Of a stretch of DNA of 64,000 nt, positions 37,529 to 50,671 are shown piece after piece. The translations under genes and the position numbers were made by a program. The stretch is from Pseudisothecium myosuroides. Its lineage: Eukaryota > Streptophyta > Bryopsida > Hypnales > Lembophyllaceae. Numbering within the stretch: position 1 is the first letter of the stretch; each line of letters begins with the position of its first letter. Location: contig OX637293.1 of NCBI GenBank assembly GCA_951799445.1, forward strand, positions 24,986,001-25,050,000, read 5' to 3'. Under the pieces are notes generated by a model that made no database searches, was not told the DNA's origin, and saw only the letters and a program-made list of their open reading frames with translations.

Positions 37529-40500
37529 CTACGCAAGCTCCTGGCAGAAACGAATGCCCACAACAGGACCTCCGGCTCCTACGTTCATGGTGAGAAGCTT
37601 CACCCTCAAACCTGAATTGCAATGCACACCACTGCGGCGGGTTACTTCCAATTACCAAACAATTGAAGTCCGACCAAGGACAAGGCGAAATTCATCTGCC
37701 TTGCGCGAGTCAGGCAGTCAGCGGCACTGTCGAGATCCCGCTTTCAGTTCGCCAATTGATCGAATGAGTTATAGGAAGTTCAGGTTCGCACTTGGAGAGT
37801 AAATAGAATGACATTAATTCTGAGTGAGACGCAGGTTTATTGATTCAGTCATGTAAAGGCACCAGCAGTGTTATCACCTTTGTTTGGGCGAAGATTTGTG
37901 CACGCTGCCACTCCATACGATGCGGTAACTCCCTTGGGTTGCCATTGGCCGGGAGCAGCTACCCACCTACTCAAGCTCAGGACCTCTGTCCAGGAAGAGC
38001 CACTTGTAAAATTGATCGTTCACCAGAACACTTCAATCCAGGCCCATTTCATTGAATGAGGGAAACAATCTGGACTTCGAATTGTAGACGAAAAGCATCC
38101 TCAACGACTGGGGTGAAGAAATTCAACATATATATTCAGGTGCCTGAGGCGAAATTTCTCCCACAGACAAGTAGCAATCAGCAAGAAAGCATTTCCAAAG
38201 CTTGACAGTTGAAAACATCATTGAAGTCCACGGTTGTGTATGGAAAGGAAACCTTGCATATTCTTGCTGCGAAGTTGGTTGGCATCGAAGATACAAGCGG
38301 CAGCTTCATTGCAGTGACCGCCCACATGACGCGTATACACTTGCTCAAACTTCCATTCGCGAGTTCTGTATTCTTCGTTCAAGAATAGCTCCCAATGCCT
38401 AACGTCAAGTGCTTGCATAGTTCCTGTTACCATGACGCAGTTGTCATCTAAGAGCAATTTGACTCTAAAACTTGTTTGATGCTATCATGAACATCTGCAG
38501 CAAGTGAATAGCGCTCGTGGTGCGTTCAAAACATAGATCCTCTTAACTAGAAAGAATTATTATAAATCCTCTCAAAGTATACTCAAAGGAGCAACATTAT
38601 CGAGAACAAGTTAACCTAAAGTTAACGACTAAACAGACATCCTAACCGAACAGGATAGAGTCGCAATCTTGACCTTCACAAGATGCGAGGTTGCAAACAG
38701 GGCAGTGCACAAGATGCAGATCTGGAAATCCACGAGAACGGGAGCTGAAATTAGAATGGATAACTGGTTCTCTGACATAGCCAGCTCATATTGACCCCCC
38801 TGTGCGAAAAATGGACACAATGAATTGTTACATGGTCCCACACCAATCATGGGACCTTAAGATCTTGCACCCGGTAAGTGCATTTTCCGACAGGGGATTC
38901 ATATGAGCTGGTTGAGTGAAAAAATAAGCGCTAATTTATAACGGTAGCTGTACAGTATAATAAATCTCGTTTGCAGTAGTTAAATATCGTACCTACATCG
39001 TACTTCATGATTTCTCTTACCTGCAATCCATAATCCCTTCTTGACGTTGGAAATTGCGTAGGTTTTAAGCAGTAAGCTGTCCTCGTCAGTGATATTCTTG
39101 CTCTCGGAGACTAGTTTCATGTCCATCAATCTATCCGTTGCAACAACTTCTCCAGATTCTATGGAGAACACACCCACTCTCATCCAATCTACGCAAGAGG
39201 TAAAAACATATAATTAAAACATAAAGCAGACTGTTTAATTAAAATCAAGCCCCTGAAGTAGGCTTTCAAGGAGCCGTGCGCTGCCTTCTTACGATTTGTC
39301 GCATCACTTTACTTTTCCTTGCCAATATGCAATAAAACCGGACTAAAGTTGAGCTTCTAGTAAAGTTGGATTCTGAACTCCATAACCAGCCAGGTGCAAA
39401 ACTGAATGATACGTCTCTCTCTCTCTCACTCATCTTGTGTCGAGCAAGTGGTAGGTGATCTCTGAAGGCAATCGCTCAAATTGGCATCATCCAAAAAATT
39501 CTTCACGCGCCAGTTAAAGGTACACCAAAAAGCGAAGTTCTCGCACTATGATTGCTGTTCTTTCACCGATTAACTTGTTAGATTCTCACTAGTGCTATAC
39601 TGTAGACATTTTTAGTAACTATAACACAGGCCAGTGCTCTGACCTATATGCTTTTCAGAGTCGTGATTGCTGAACGTGTGACTTCCATCTGCACATGTAG
39701 ATCAAAACTCAGCTTTGCAGGAGAACAACTTGTTCATGATTAAACTCGTGTGAATCGACAATCAGATGTTTTGCAACCAGACTGATCGATGTGCTCCCTA
39801 AATGCTCGTGAAACTAATTTTATGAGTTCAGATTTTCCTCGCACCACATGCTGCTAGGTACAGTTTCATCCAGCTAAACGCAGGTTTTATGTCGATGAAG
39901 AGGTTTCCAATATCGCGGAGAAACACTGATTTCCAGATCATGTCGTCTTTCGCCAAAGCACAAAATTGGCGGTTCGTGACAGCAAGGCGCAAGAGCGACT
40001 TGGCGTCCAGAAAGGACATTATGCAAATCCAGATGTCTTCATGGAACCTGCATGTTGCTCGCGGATTCAAACTACGAAAGTTGAGTTATATGCAGTTATC
40101 GAATGCAAATAATCAGGAAATATAAGCTGCGTACGTTCCTACAAATATCGGCGTCTTTTGGAAATAGTATCAGAAAATATTACTCGAGGCCATCCGCATA
40201 TTCAGAATGATATCAATTGTAATACTTTCAAGCTCGCATTCAATTGACAAATTGGCGCATCAAATTGCATCGAATTTCCTAGCAGATAAGTTCTAGGTGA
40301 AACGGTACACAATGAAAATTTGCTATCCATGCTTTCGTGCCAATACTCAGCAACTTTTAACACCATAGAGCTGCGAAGTACTCGGTTCGGATCCAAAAAC
40401 AAGAATCTGTTGCGAGAGCTAAAAGCAAGCAGTCGCACTCTTCATGCGATCGATTTCCGCCAACTAAAAGAAATGGAATTCCGAGAAGGATACTAAATTT

Positions 40501-41204
40501 ATAAGTTACATAAATTACTTCAATTGCCCGTTCGAACAGGAAGCATAATATCCTAATATCGCCAGCAGCGAGAACGCAATCCAAAAGTTTCAGTACAAAT
40601 TGAGAGAAAAATAGGAGTAAAATCACCATAGAAACATATTGAATGCAAAGAAATTTAATTTAGGTTAGCACTGACAACACTCGGTTAGCAACTTGTAGCA
40701 CCAAAGAGACCTGCTACGTACTCCAGATTTTTTTTAAAGAATCTGTCCTGAGAGCTAAAAGTAAGCACTCGATCAATTTCCGCCGACTGAAAGTATTCGA
40801 ACTCCGACAATTATAAGTAAACGAAGAAGACAAAATTTACTTTGTCCCTCCGAAGACGAACATAAAATCCTACCAGCGCAGTGTGGCTCGCTGCGAGAAT
40901 ATAATCCAAAATAATTTGTTCTTCTTACAGGGGAGTACATTGTCCATTTTTTTCAAACAAAATGAAAGAGAATACAATCCAGAACAAATTGAATTTTGTC
41001 AACTCGAGAGCAAAATAGGAGTAAACGCACCATCGAAAGCATAAAGAAATGGACTCACCAAGCTTCATGCTTCGTCTTCTTCTTCGAGGAGACTGCGCGC
41101 CTTTTCCGGCAACTGAGCATTGGAGAACTAATTGCAGGCTGAAACGAGACACGGTCTGAGGAAGACTCAGGTGCGTGAAAGAAAGCTCCAATGGCGGATC
41201 CCAT
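37529..41204 (-). CDS. F-box protein of the At3g61730 / RMF type
   Basis: Seven exons read on the - strand: 41204-41059, 40071-39845, 39188-39021, 38721-38674, 38423-38253, 37985-37878 and 37611-37529. They join in phase into 316 codons ending in TAG. The F-box is at about residues 58-97 (HEDIWICIMSFLDAKSLLRL). Then follow DWMRVGVF, GLWIADLHLVHCPVCNL with a Cys pair, GTMQALDVRHWELFLNEEY, and a C-terminal GGPVVGIRFCQEL. This order matches, from memory, the Arabidopsis RMF family, in which the protein is thought to be an SCF ubiquitin-ligase substrate receptor linked to male fertility. Start: the first in-frame ATG of exon 1 (MGSAIGAFF); a longer upstream frame lacks ATG. The exon 1 tail carries a basic, nuclear-signal-like KRRAVSSKKKTK. 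Junctions need transcript support. Confidence 0.82.
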
Positions 41205-41830
41205 ACGGACAGAGCGCGCTGCGTACAAAGCATTACCGGTGAATTGCTTATCAATTATCAATCCTCCATGGCCAGGGTCATTCAAAATTAATCTCCAAAA
41301 ACAAATTCAAAAATGAGACTGGAACGATTGCAGGACGACGGAGGGAGCCTTATTACCTTGACTACGGTGAGAACGTTTACTAACATCTTGCTTTTTTTTT
41401 TGGCTTTCTGGTGCCAGATTGCACCAGAAAAAAAAATCTGGCTAAAAAAGGTTAAAAAAAATGCCAAAAAAATTGGATGAAATCGCCAGACAACTTTGAA
41501 ATTAAAAAATATATTAGACGAAATCGCCTAATTGTGGATGAAAACCATACTATACATCCAATAAGTAGATGAATGTTGCAATTTGGAGCACCGCTATAAC
41601 ATTTTATATCGCCACTATGGCACTTCTTCAAAAATGAAAAAAAAGCCCTGCTCACAACACACTGTTCGTTGCCATCAAATACCGTTACGGGTTGGCAAAT
41701 ATGGTGGGAACGACGGCGAAAATGTCACCGGGAAAGGTGGTCATCCTACGTGGGACCCGTGGCAGCCTTTGGAGTTTGGACCCCTATGAGACCCCTATGG
41801 GTAGATTTGAAATTTTGTGGAAAATAATGT
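41205..41830. other. Upstream region of the F-box gene
   Basis: Contains the probable promoter and 5' leader of the - strand F-box gene. A small hairpin, TTCTGGTGC-CAGATT-GCACCAGAA, lies near 41408-41431. No other gene was seen. Confidence 0.45.
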
Positions 41831-41831
41831 A

Positions 41832-42019
41832 CACTGAATAGGGGTATTAAGGGGACCAAAAAATTAAAGGGACTTATCTTGGAAAACTGTAGATGTTTGA
41901 AACATGATGTACAACCCCCGGACACTTCAATAACTATTGATGTACAAAAAAGGTAGATATTTATATAGTGTGAAATGTCAATTAATTAGTATGGGTCCCC
42001 TTAATACCCCTATTCAGTG
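41832..42019. mobile_element. TA-flanked MITE with 26-bp perfect inverted ends
   Basis: The left end begins CACTGAATAGGGGTATTAAG. The right end is its exact complement over 26 bp (41832-41857 against 41994-42019). TA dinucleotides bound both sides, as in Tc1/mariner-type MITEs. The 188-bp interior is non-coding. A related text (ATTTATATAGTGT.AAATG, TTTAGTGTAGA) recurs at about 50405-50485. Confidence 0.85.
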
Positions 42020-42021
42020 TA

Positions 42022-44880
42022 GATTTGAAACTTATTTTTTTTACAATGTAGATTTCAAATTTTATAGGAAAATAAATTCTGACATGAGAAGAATCAAAAC
42101 AATCTAAATAGAACATGAAATCTTCCTTTTTGTAAGTTCTTTTATTTCTTTCCAAAAATTTATTGAAAATCTTGTACAAAAATGTGAAGCATTATATGAC
42201 GAAGCTAGTCACATTATTGAAGAATAAACAAAAATTTATTTTTCAATATACACAAATGTAATTCATTCTTTTCATATAGCCTTGGTTGTTATCTCTTAAA
42301 AACATTCTGTATTGATCCATGGATGCAGAGTCTCTTAGGTAGTAAGATTAGGGCAAGCAAAAAAACAGAAATTTTTAAGTATTGATTTGGTCAATATATA
42401 GTTTAGAAGCAAATATGATTTGACAAAAAAAATTGATTAAATTTTTTATTTTTTTGACTTTGCCTCAAGAATAAAGCACTTCTCAGTCTTTATGTTTTTT
42501 GAAGGGGCACATATTTTTTCATTTTATAAAAAATGATCGAAATCATAATCTATGATTAATGATCAAATTTGAAAATTTTGAATTCATAATTGAATTCAAA
42601 GATTCTAAATATTCCAAAAGTGGTCAAAAAACACAAAATTAATCAACCTCAAAATAGGGCACTAAATTTAACATTCATCCCTAAGTGGATGAAAAGATAA
42701 GAATAATTTCATCCAAAATGAAGAGAATTTAGAGCCATAGGTAGAGCCATCAATAGTTGTTCTAATTAGTCATTATTTTAGTTGTCCAATTAGTCATTTT
42801 GAAATAAACTGTAAGGTTCAATCACTCGAAACAAATCCTAATAAATTTAAATAAGATTTAGAAGATTATCCGCAACATTCAGTGAGCAAATATTAAACAA
42901 TTGAACTTTGACCTCCTATCATTTTTGTATACAATATCTAAATGTCATTTTTGGACTTCACCTAAGTTTAGACACAATTGATGGCATGTAACTAAAATCC
43001 AAACCTCACATAGACAATTGTGGCTTCTAGAAAAAATTCTTGATTTTAAGTGATCCTAAATTACAATCAAAGTATGCATATGACTATTCCTTCAAAATAC
43101 CCTATATGACAATGTATTGTGAACAAAAGATTGTCACAACAAGGAATTCAAGTTTTAAAAATCTTAACTTCTATTATCATTATTATATTATATATTATTG
43201 TACAATTTACAAATATAATATTATCAAATAATAGAATAAGTATATTAATTATCAATACTTTAATAATATATTAATACAATAATATTTATTTTATTGATAT
43301 TTAAATGATATATTAATATAATATTCTAATAAATATTGAATTGTTCCTTTATATGTATATAGTTAGGCATTTATCTTCTACAACTATTTTTACTACAATA
43401 TGACAATGATTATATAATATAAATTTGAATTCTATTCTTACATTCTTTAGAGTTTGGTGAATATATGTTGGATGTGATTATAGACTTCTAATATGACTAT
43501 TTAAAATTTTAAAAGAGAGTTATAATAAGTTAGATTTGTTTGGTAGTATATCTACAAAGATTCAAAAATCCTTATAGTTTATTTTATAGTAAACCATCCT
43601 ATAGTGTAGATGTAGAAGAATAGGCTCAATCGATGAAGTTATCAATAAAAATGGCATAATATAAACACTAAATTTTATTATTATTTATATTCAAAGGCTT
43701 TAGGGTTATTGTTAATTATTCCAAATAGAATGAATGGTGTAGTTTCTAAATTGTAATATCAATTTATCGCTCACACATTTAGAAGGGCCCCCCCCCTTCA
43801 AATTATTTAACAAATATATGCTAGCCCAATCTTCAAAAATTAAGGATCTAAATTTATTCTCATACAATTTTCCTTCATGCAAATTATTATTTTTTTCTAA
43901 ATTTGTTATAATCTATGTAAAATTCATTAATCTCCTTAGTGAAGAAAATTTGTTATAATTTGCTATTCTATGGATTGGTATTGCTATTTTGATATGAATT
44001 TACATGATTTTAAATGAGTGAATGTCATATCATCCGCGTTATATATAATCATCTATCATATAGATTGCAAATATTGGACTAGATGGTCCAACCAAATAAT
44101 TAATTATTTACAACTGGAAAATATAAACTAGATTTTTAGAAATGGAAACATTCATTTCATTTCCATATTAGAAATTTTGAAAAATTATGGCATTTGTTTT
44201 TACAAATATTTTTTGCAACCATTGGATGCGGTACCGTATATGGGGGCTGTATATGGGGGTTAGATTTGTTAAACCCCATACAAAATCATTTCTTTTGGGG
44301 TTGAATTTCCTTTCATTAATTGGATTTCAAGTTTTTGGAATTTTGTTTTACAAGATTTTGAATATTTTGTGACATTTAGTAGTTCTCAGAACTTTACTAA
44401 AGTTAACAAGGCTTCACCAAGGTTTGCATCACCTTTAGCAATCGAGTCGGGTCCTCGAGAGGGACTTGCATTACCTTTACTAGTTTAGTATGTTAGCAAA
44501 AGCTTCAATCCCTTTCAATGAACACAATCTCTCTTCAAGGGGAAAAAAGTTTAAGCTTAGGAAGCTTATGTTTTTTATGGATTTTTTTACATTTATAAAT
44601 CACCATGATATAAATCACCTTGATATGTACATTGTTTTTCATTTTTCATCAGTTTTTTTTTTGAGGAATCAATTCATTTTCATTAATATTTTCTACACTA
44701 TTCAATTATGCCACGTTATAATTTCTAAAAATTTCATAAGATGCCATATTTAATTATTTTTTTGAATAATTTTTTTATTGAATCTGACCCGAGCGTAGGG
44801 TAGTTGCTATCATAGAAAATTGAAAAAAAAATCTCACAACGCCTGTGAAGGGAATTACTTACCAGCCAGAGCAATTTGAA
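42022..44880. other. Very AT-rich intergenic DNA
   Basis: Nothing coding was recognised over almost 3 kb. At 43150-43360 there is an extreme TA-rich run of short TATTAT/ATAATA units. A T-run followed by GAGGAATCAATTCATTTTC near 44651 may be a weak retroposon tail. Confidence 0.5.
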
Positions 44881-45022
44881 ATATTTTACAGTAGAAGGAA
44901 ATTAGGGTTTGAGGCTGGACTCTGGTGAGACTTGTTGCATTGCTTCTCCTTTTCTGCACGACCTTCAGCGCGCAGAGTGTGAGTGCATTCTTCCTCGTCC
45001 TTGCTCGCTCGGGGCCACCACC

Positions 45023-47701
45023 ATGGCGGACGTTCAGCACGACGAGCCCGTGCCGGAGCTCAAGGAGGATGTTGGAGGCGAGGTACTGTTCGTTGGTATC
45101 TTTAGGGTTTGTGGCTCGTTGCAAGGGCGTGGAATTTTCGGGAGGAATGTTTGTTGAGAGGTGAATGAGGCGTTGTTGTTCGTGTTTTTTTGTAAATTGT
45201 TCGCTTTGGGATAGGTGAGATCTAATGGATTTACGGCTTTGCTCGAGCAGATTGGGGCATTTGATCCCACTAAGAAGAAGAAGAAGAAAAAAGTGCGCAT
45301 GCAAGAGGATGAGGAGCCGGAACCCGTGAAGGAAGTGGCTGTCCCGGAAGGGGGTGTTGATTCTGCTTTTGTTGGTTTGAAGAAGAAGAAAAAGAAGAAA
45401 CCAGTAAGTTCTTCAAGTGAGGAGCATTGGTCATGGAGTTTAGGGTTGAAAGTTTATTTGACTCCGTGGTATATATGAGATTCTTCGTATGACTCGCGTT
45501 CAGCTAACTGTCCGAGTCGATGCTTCAACGTCAAAATTCAATCGGAAGAGGTGCTGTTTTAGTCAGCTAAAACTTATTGCTGTGCCTAGGTTGAGGGTGA
45601 ACTTTTGGAAGAAGAGAATGTCGATCCTGAAGACGAAACTAACGGTGAGTTCTCACGCTGTTTTTCATATTCTCATTTGAGTGAAGAAAGTGTTTACCAA
45701 AAACAGACATTTCTGTGAATCTCTTGAATTCAAATCACTCTGTTTGTGCAATTTTTCATGGTTCGACATCTGACGCAGGTTTGGAAGCTGAAATTGATGA
45801 TGATGAACCTGCTGAGGGTATCGAATTGGGGACCGTTTTTCCCTGGGAAGGCTCTGATCGAGACTACAAGTATGACGAGGTAGGGCTCTGGCACAATTTA
45901 CGATTTGGATTTTCTTGTGGTCTTGATGTTTGACCTTTTGGAGCAGTATTTTGGTTTGGAATACTCTCCACCAACTCTGCTTGCTTCGCGAATCCCGAAA
46001 TCAGTGCTTCCAGAGTCGTATATTGAACCTTCGGCATGCGAATGACCATTGCATGTACGAATTGTGCAGCTTCTAGGTCGGGTGTTCAATATTTTGAGAG
46101 AGAACAACCCAGAGCTGTCTGCTGAGAGGAGGCGTACCATCATGAGGCCTCCTCAAGTTCTTCGAGAAGGAACCAAGAAGACTGTCTTTGTCAACTTCAT
46201 GGACCTTTGCAAGACGTATGTATATTTTCAGCTTCTCAGGCTTCTACTCTATATTTGGTTTTGATCATTCAATTACAGTTCGTCTGATACATTTCTGCCA
46301 TTCTTTTCTGAAAGTAAACGTTATACTGAGATGCTAAGATGGGAATGACTTTGCTGCTGTGCAGTATGCATCGGCAACCAGAGCATGTTATGGCTTTCCT
46401 GTTGGCTGAGCTGGGCACAAGTGGATCTCTTGATGGGCAGCAGCGTCTGGTTGTTAAAGGTCGATTTGCTCCTAAGGTGTTCGAGGGAATTCTGAGGCGC
46501 TACGTTAGTAAGTTTTTCATTTTTGTTTTCTTGAGGATTTTCATTCGAATGTTGTTTGTGAAAGTGTAAGGATACTTTTACTTCAGTTCTGGAGGACCTT
46601 AACCCTTAAAAGGACGGAGCCTATGACCATGTCTCAAGCTTCAATATTCTTCGCTCTGTACGTTCCATTGTGTCACCGTATATAGAATTTTCTATTTTGT
46701 TTTCATGAAATTACGACTTCTATCAGTCGTAAAAGTTCTAAATTTTTGATAATGACTTGAAATTATTGTGAGTTTCTGAATAAAATTTGAAAAATCGCAT
46801 ACAAGTGTAAAATATGCTCAGTAAATCTGAAATTTTTCACCATAGGTGTATAGGTGTATATTATTGTGCTGAATATCATAGTGTAAACCGATTTTCTGTT
46901 CCATTCTGTCATGTGAAACATTGTTAAAGTTTCTCAACTTTAAATTGCAATAAAGTACTCTAAGAATTTTCAGTTCTCGAGTGGAATGGAAACTTGACTA
47001 GGTAAGCTTCATTTTTTTAGTATTGCTCAATTTATATTGATCATTTTGAAGGTCAAAATCAAGATTTAGGAACAGAAAGCAAGAAGTGGTAAAATACCCT
47101 ACATGGTGTTTCATTTCTTGAAACAAAAATCAGAAAATAACGAATATGACTTCAGCTTACTTCAAAGATGTGGATATTTAACAAAGTTCTCTGAAAAAAT
47201 GGATGCCATTCATCCATTTTTCTCTTTTCACACGTACAATTTGACCATTCAGAAGCCACTTTTTGGTCCTTATAAAGCGATGCACGGGCTTGTGTGTCTG
47301 TTACCAGAGCGAACGGGGCATGGAGAATTATAACACGATCTGTGCTTGATTGGTTTGCAGATGAGTATGTTATGTGCAATGGTTGCAAGAGTCCTGACAC
47401 TATCCTTTCGAAGGAAAACCGGTTGTTCTTCCTTCGTTGCGAGCAGGTGAGTTCTCCTGAATTTTGTTACTTTGGCTTTGCTTGATTAATTTGTTAATTT
47501 GTATCTGTTATTTCTCTCCCAATATACGCTGGTCCTCCTTCCTTGGCATGTTTTCATGATTAGAAATATGGCGTTAGTCTCGTTTCTTGACCGTTCTAAT
47601 ATAGGCAAAGGGTTTGACGACAGTGTGGATGCTCTCGATCGGTGGCGCCTATCAAAGCTGGTTTCGTTGCCAGGGTTGGGCGCCGGAAGACTACGACTTA
47701 G
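45023..47701 (+). CDS. eIF2-beta: Translation initiation factor eIF2 subunit beta
   Basis: Eight exons (45023-45082, 45215-45403, 45590-45644, 45779-45879, 46070-46215, 46365-46507, 47361-47446, 47624-47701) join in phase into 285 residues. eIF2 beta is part of the GTP-binding complex that carries initiator Met-tRNA to the 40S ribosome. Two seven-lysine blocks in exon 2 are the K-boxes that bind eIF5 and eIF2B epsilon. The core [20 protein letters not shown] and [19 protein letters not shown] is typical. The C-terminal zinc finger is C237-X2-C240-X17-C258-X2-C261, followed by [19 protein letters not shown]. The start lies in a good context, CCACCATGG. Intron 6 holds a TTAA-type element (F). 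Length agrees with plant orthologues. Confidence 0.95.
46599..47275 (+). mobile_element. TTAA-type element F inside intron 6 of eIF2 beta
   Basis: Left end TTAACCCTTAAAAGGACGGAG matches the terminal motif of the family. The right side TTTTTGGTCCTTATAAAG mirrors AAGGACC and has lost the terminal TTAA. About 0.68 kb, AT-rich, non-coding; it fills most of the 853-nt intron. The interior is not obviously related to copy B. Confidence 0.6.
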
Positions 47702-48734
47702 AGGGTGGTTACTAGATATCAGAATTGAAACGACATCTCAAGTGTATGTATCTTCTGAACAGTTGGATCATCTGTATTCGAGTAGTTTTTTTAATATTTG
47801 CAGAGTGTATCCTAAACGAATCAAAAACCTACGCCGCTAAAACTTCCTTCGTGTACATCTGGCCCTTCACTTCAATCTCATCTAGGCATGGGTTTTAGAA
47901 TAATTTTTTCTGTAATTTTTTCTTATGAATTTCGTAAGGCAGCAGAACATTCTGCTTTTGCACAAGTGAAGATTGTGTTATGCATTTCGTAAGGCAGCAG
48001 AGCCTTCTAGTATGAAGCTGGCCTGCGGTGGGGTTAGAAGAGACACTTGCGTATCTATAAGCAACACTCTGATTTGCCAAAACTCGGCACCTTTGTATCA
48101 AATATTCAACAAAGCGTATCATACTAAAACCTGAATCGGAACCCTGCTTTGAAAGCATCCAGATAAACATTTGAGCAAATTTCCTATTATGAAACTACTT
48201 TTTATTTATCTTGTTGACAACTGAAAATGATTCCAATGTATCTTAGGATGTACTTATTGGACTCTTGAAATATATATAAACAAATGTAGACTTCTGCAAA
48301 ATTGCAAATCAAATCTTTAATAATAAGGGCAACTATTCAAGGGGCATATGTCTTCATTTCTTTGAGTAAATCTTTGAAGTAGTACCTTTGTTTACTGCTT
48401 TGGTTTAATCTTGGATGAGACTACATCACAAGGTACTTTGTCAAATTTGATTTGATTAATGGATCAATATGTACATTCTTCGTTAAAGTGCTTTGCCAAA
48501 ATGATTTGATTAATGGGCTAATTAGTGCATTCTTCATTTCTACAATAAGCTTTATGGATGTCTAATTAGTGCATTCTTCATTTCTACAATAATCTTAAAA
48601 ATTATCCATCAAATATTTTTTGGCCTCCTTGTCTTTCTATGGTTAAAAATTTCAAGTATTTATAGCTTGGCCTCCTTGTCTTTCTATGATTAAAAGTTGC
48701 AAGTCTAGAAAAAAAATTTAAGTACTTACAGAAA
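47702..48734. other. 3' side of eIF2 beta and intergenic DNA
   Basis: Probably contains the 3' untranslated region first. Short local direct repeats are seen: ATTTCGTAAGGCAGCAGA twice near 47929-48002, TAATTAGTGCATTCTTCATTTC twice near 48518-48582, and TGGCCTCCTTGTCTTTCTAT twice near 48620-48688. No second gene was recognised. Confidence 0.5.
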
Positions 48735-49395
48735 CTTCTATTGAGCCTCTAAAGGCTTTAAGTACATTGATTTGTCCTAAATAGGCAAGGGTTGGGCATA
48801 GGAGGCTTAGGGGCTGGGGGGGCTTGGTTTGGGGTTTGAAGATTATGGTAAATATTGACATTACCTTAAAAAAAAAAATTTGAAAAATTTGGAATAGTGC
48901 AAGAATATTTCAATTTACATTTAATTCAAAATAGTGCACTTTTGGTAAATTAGTCACATATTGTTAGGACAAATCAATGCCATTCAAACTTCCAAAAATG
49001 TGAACAAAGTGAAAAATAATTTATTAATAACTTTCAAATATAAGTTGAAAACTATGATTTATAGGAATAAATGAATTATATTTAATAGAAATTTAAAACT
49101 CCTAAAATCAATTGTAATTGAATATAAGTGATTTTCACCCCAAAAAAATTGTTGTAAGCTTTGAATGTAAACTATTAATTGTGGTTTAATAATTTAACTG
49201 AAAAGTTTATTTTTTGAAGTTATATTGGAGTGTTTATTTTTTAAACTAAAAAATTCAATTTTTGAAATGAAACATGCATTCAATATTTGAATTATATAGT
49301 ATTTACAAAAGGGAATTGAAAATCTATACCATACAAATATTAGGGTATATACACATGAATCTTAACCCTTGAAGGCATTTAAGATTGTTTTAGTC
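48735..49395. mobile_element. Probable short TTAA-type element G (related to H)
   Basis: The interior shares CTAAAATCAATTGTA and AAATCTATACCATACAAAT with element H. It ends near ATCTTAACCCTTGAAGGCATT, close to the terminal motif. The left boundary (GAGCCTCTAAAGGC) is uncertain. Confidence 0.5.
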
Positions 49396-50569
49396 ATTTG
49401 TTGATTTTAAGGAATTGAGATATTAATTTAGCATCTTTGAAACATGTTATATGTAGTAAGCTTTGATTCATGAAAAATTAAGAATGGTCAAATTTATTTT
49501 GTATTTTCTAAGCCATTATAGATAATAATATTTTTATTTTAAAAGAGATTCTTGAATAAAATAGATATGTAGATACAAGTGAAATTTTGATTCATTATAT
49601 AATTATGAATGAGGTAAGAGAAACAAAGGTCTATACTTTGTAAAGCGTTAGGAGAAAAAGTAACACCCAAGGTTGATTTTGAATTCAATTTTCACAATTT
49701 TTTAAAAACAAGCATCAGAATACACAAAACTTTAATTCAAGTCCATATTTGAAGCATTAGCAATTTCCTTTTTCTTCACATCTAATACATCTATATCCTA
49801 AATTAAGCTATTTTTCTTTGTTCTACTAGAAACAAATGATTGGAAGTTTTAAAATTTTGAAAAGTAAAAATTCCAACATCTTAAATTCTTAAAAGCAATA
49901 AATATACAAATTTTAGATTTTGAAACTTGTAGTTTGTTAAAATGTAGATTATAAATTTATAGTTTATAAATCTATAATCTATATATTTCTAAAATTTGCA
50001 ATGATACACCACCAAAAAGTCTTTACTATCAAAAAGAAATTCTAATAAATTATTAAATAAAATTGTGTCTCCAAAAACACTTACTTCTTTGCCTTTTTAA
50101 CTTTTTGAGAATTCACAAATTACAAAAAAAATCTCCAAAAAAAATATTATCTTTTAGAAAAAAATTGGTTTTCCAACTAACTAATTAATAGACTTAGAAG
50201 CAAGTGCACAAAAAAATTCAAAGAAATTGAAAACAACAAATAATTACCATACAAAATAGTCAAATTAGGTTGCCTTATCCCAAGAAAGTTACTTTACACG
50301 CCATCTAAATCACAGATTTTTCTACAGGTTTTTCCATTTGTACACATGGAGGTTCATAAATTCCAATTACAACAATGCCTATTTCAAAAAATAGTGCATT
50401 CTTGTACAATAACACTAAATATTTATATAGTGTCAAATGTTGAGAAATTAGTGAAGGTCAACCTAATTTCACTATTTAGTGTAGAAAGTCAAGTCTTCCT
50501 TCCTGTTCTTTGGCATCGCCGCTATCCTATTAAATTAAGCGCGCATTGCCATGACCCGTGTCACAAAAT
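49396..50569. other. AT-rich intergenic DNA
   Basis: No gene recognised. About 50380-50485 carries text related to the TA-flanked MITE at 41832-42019, including a local inverted repeat CACTAAATATTTATATAGTG. Confidence 0.45.
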
Positions 50570-50671
50570 CCGTCACGTTTTCATCTTGTAGAAATATCAT
50601 CCAATTACTTTCCGTCATGATGAAAACCGCTGGTAATTGGATGATATTTCTACGGGATGAAAACGTGACGG
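50570..50671. repeat. Hairpin with 39-bp arms
   Basis: Left arm 50570-50608 (starts CCGTCACGTTTTCATC) and right arm 50633-50671 (ends GATGAAAACGTGACGG) are complementary at 37 of 39 positions, with a 24-nt loop. The size and shape resemble a small-RNA precursor or the ends of a tiny fold-back element. A related motif, GGATGAAAACGTGACC, occurs at about 15052-15067. Confidence 0.9.

Noticed and set aside
37413..37802. 129-codon + strand open frame
   Set aside because: Lies antisense to the last exon and intron 6 of the F-box gene, and its sequence resembles no protein.
44855..45304. 149-codon - strand frame opposite eIF2 beta exons 1-2
   Set aside because: Antisense shadow of the lysine-rich eIF2 beta exon and its intron.
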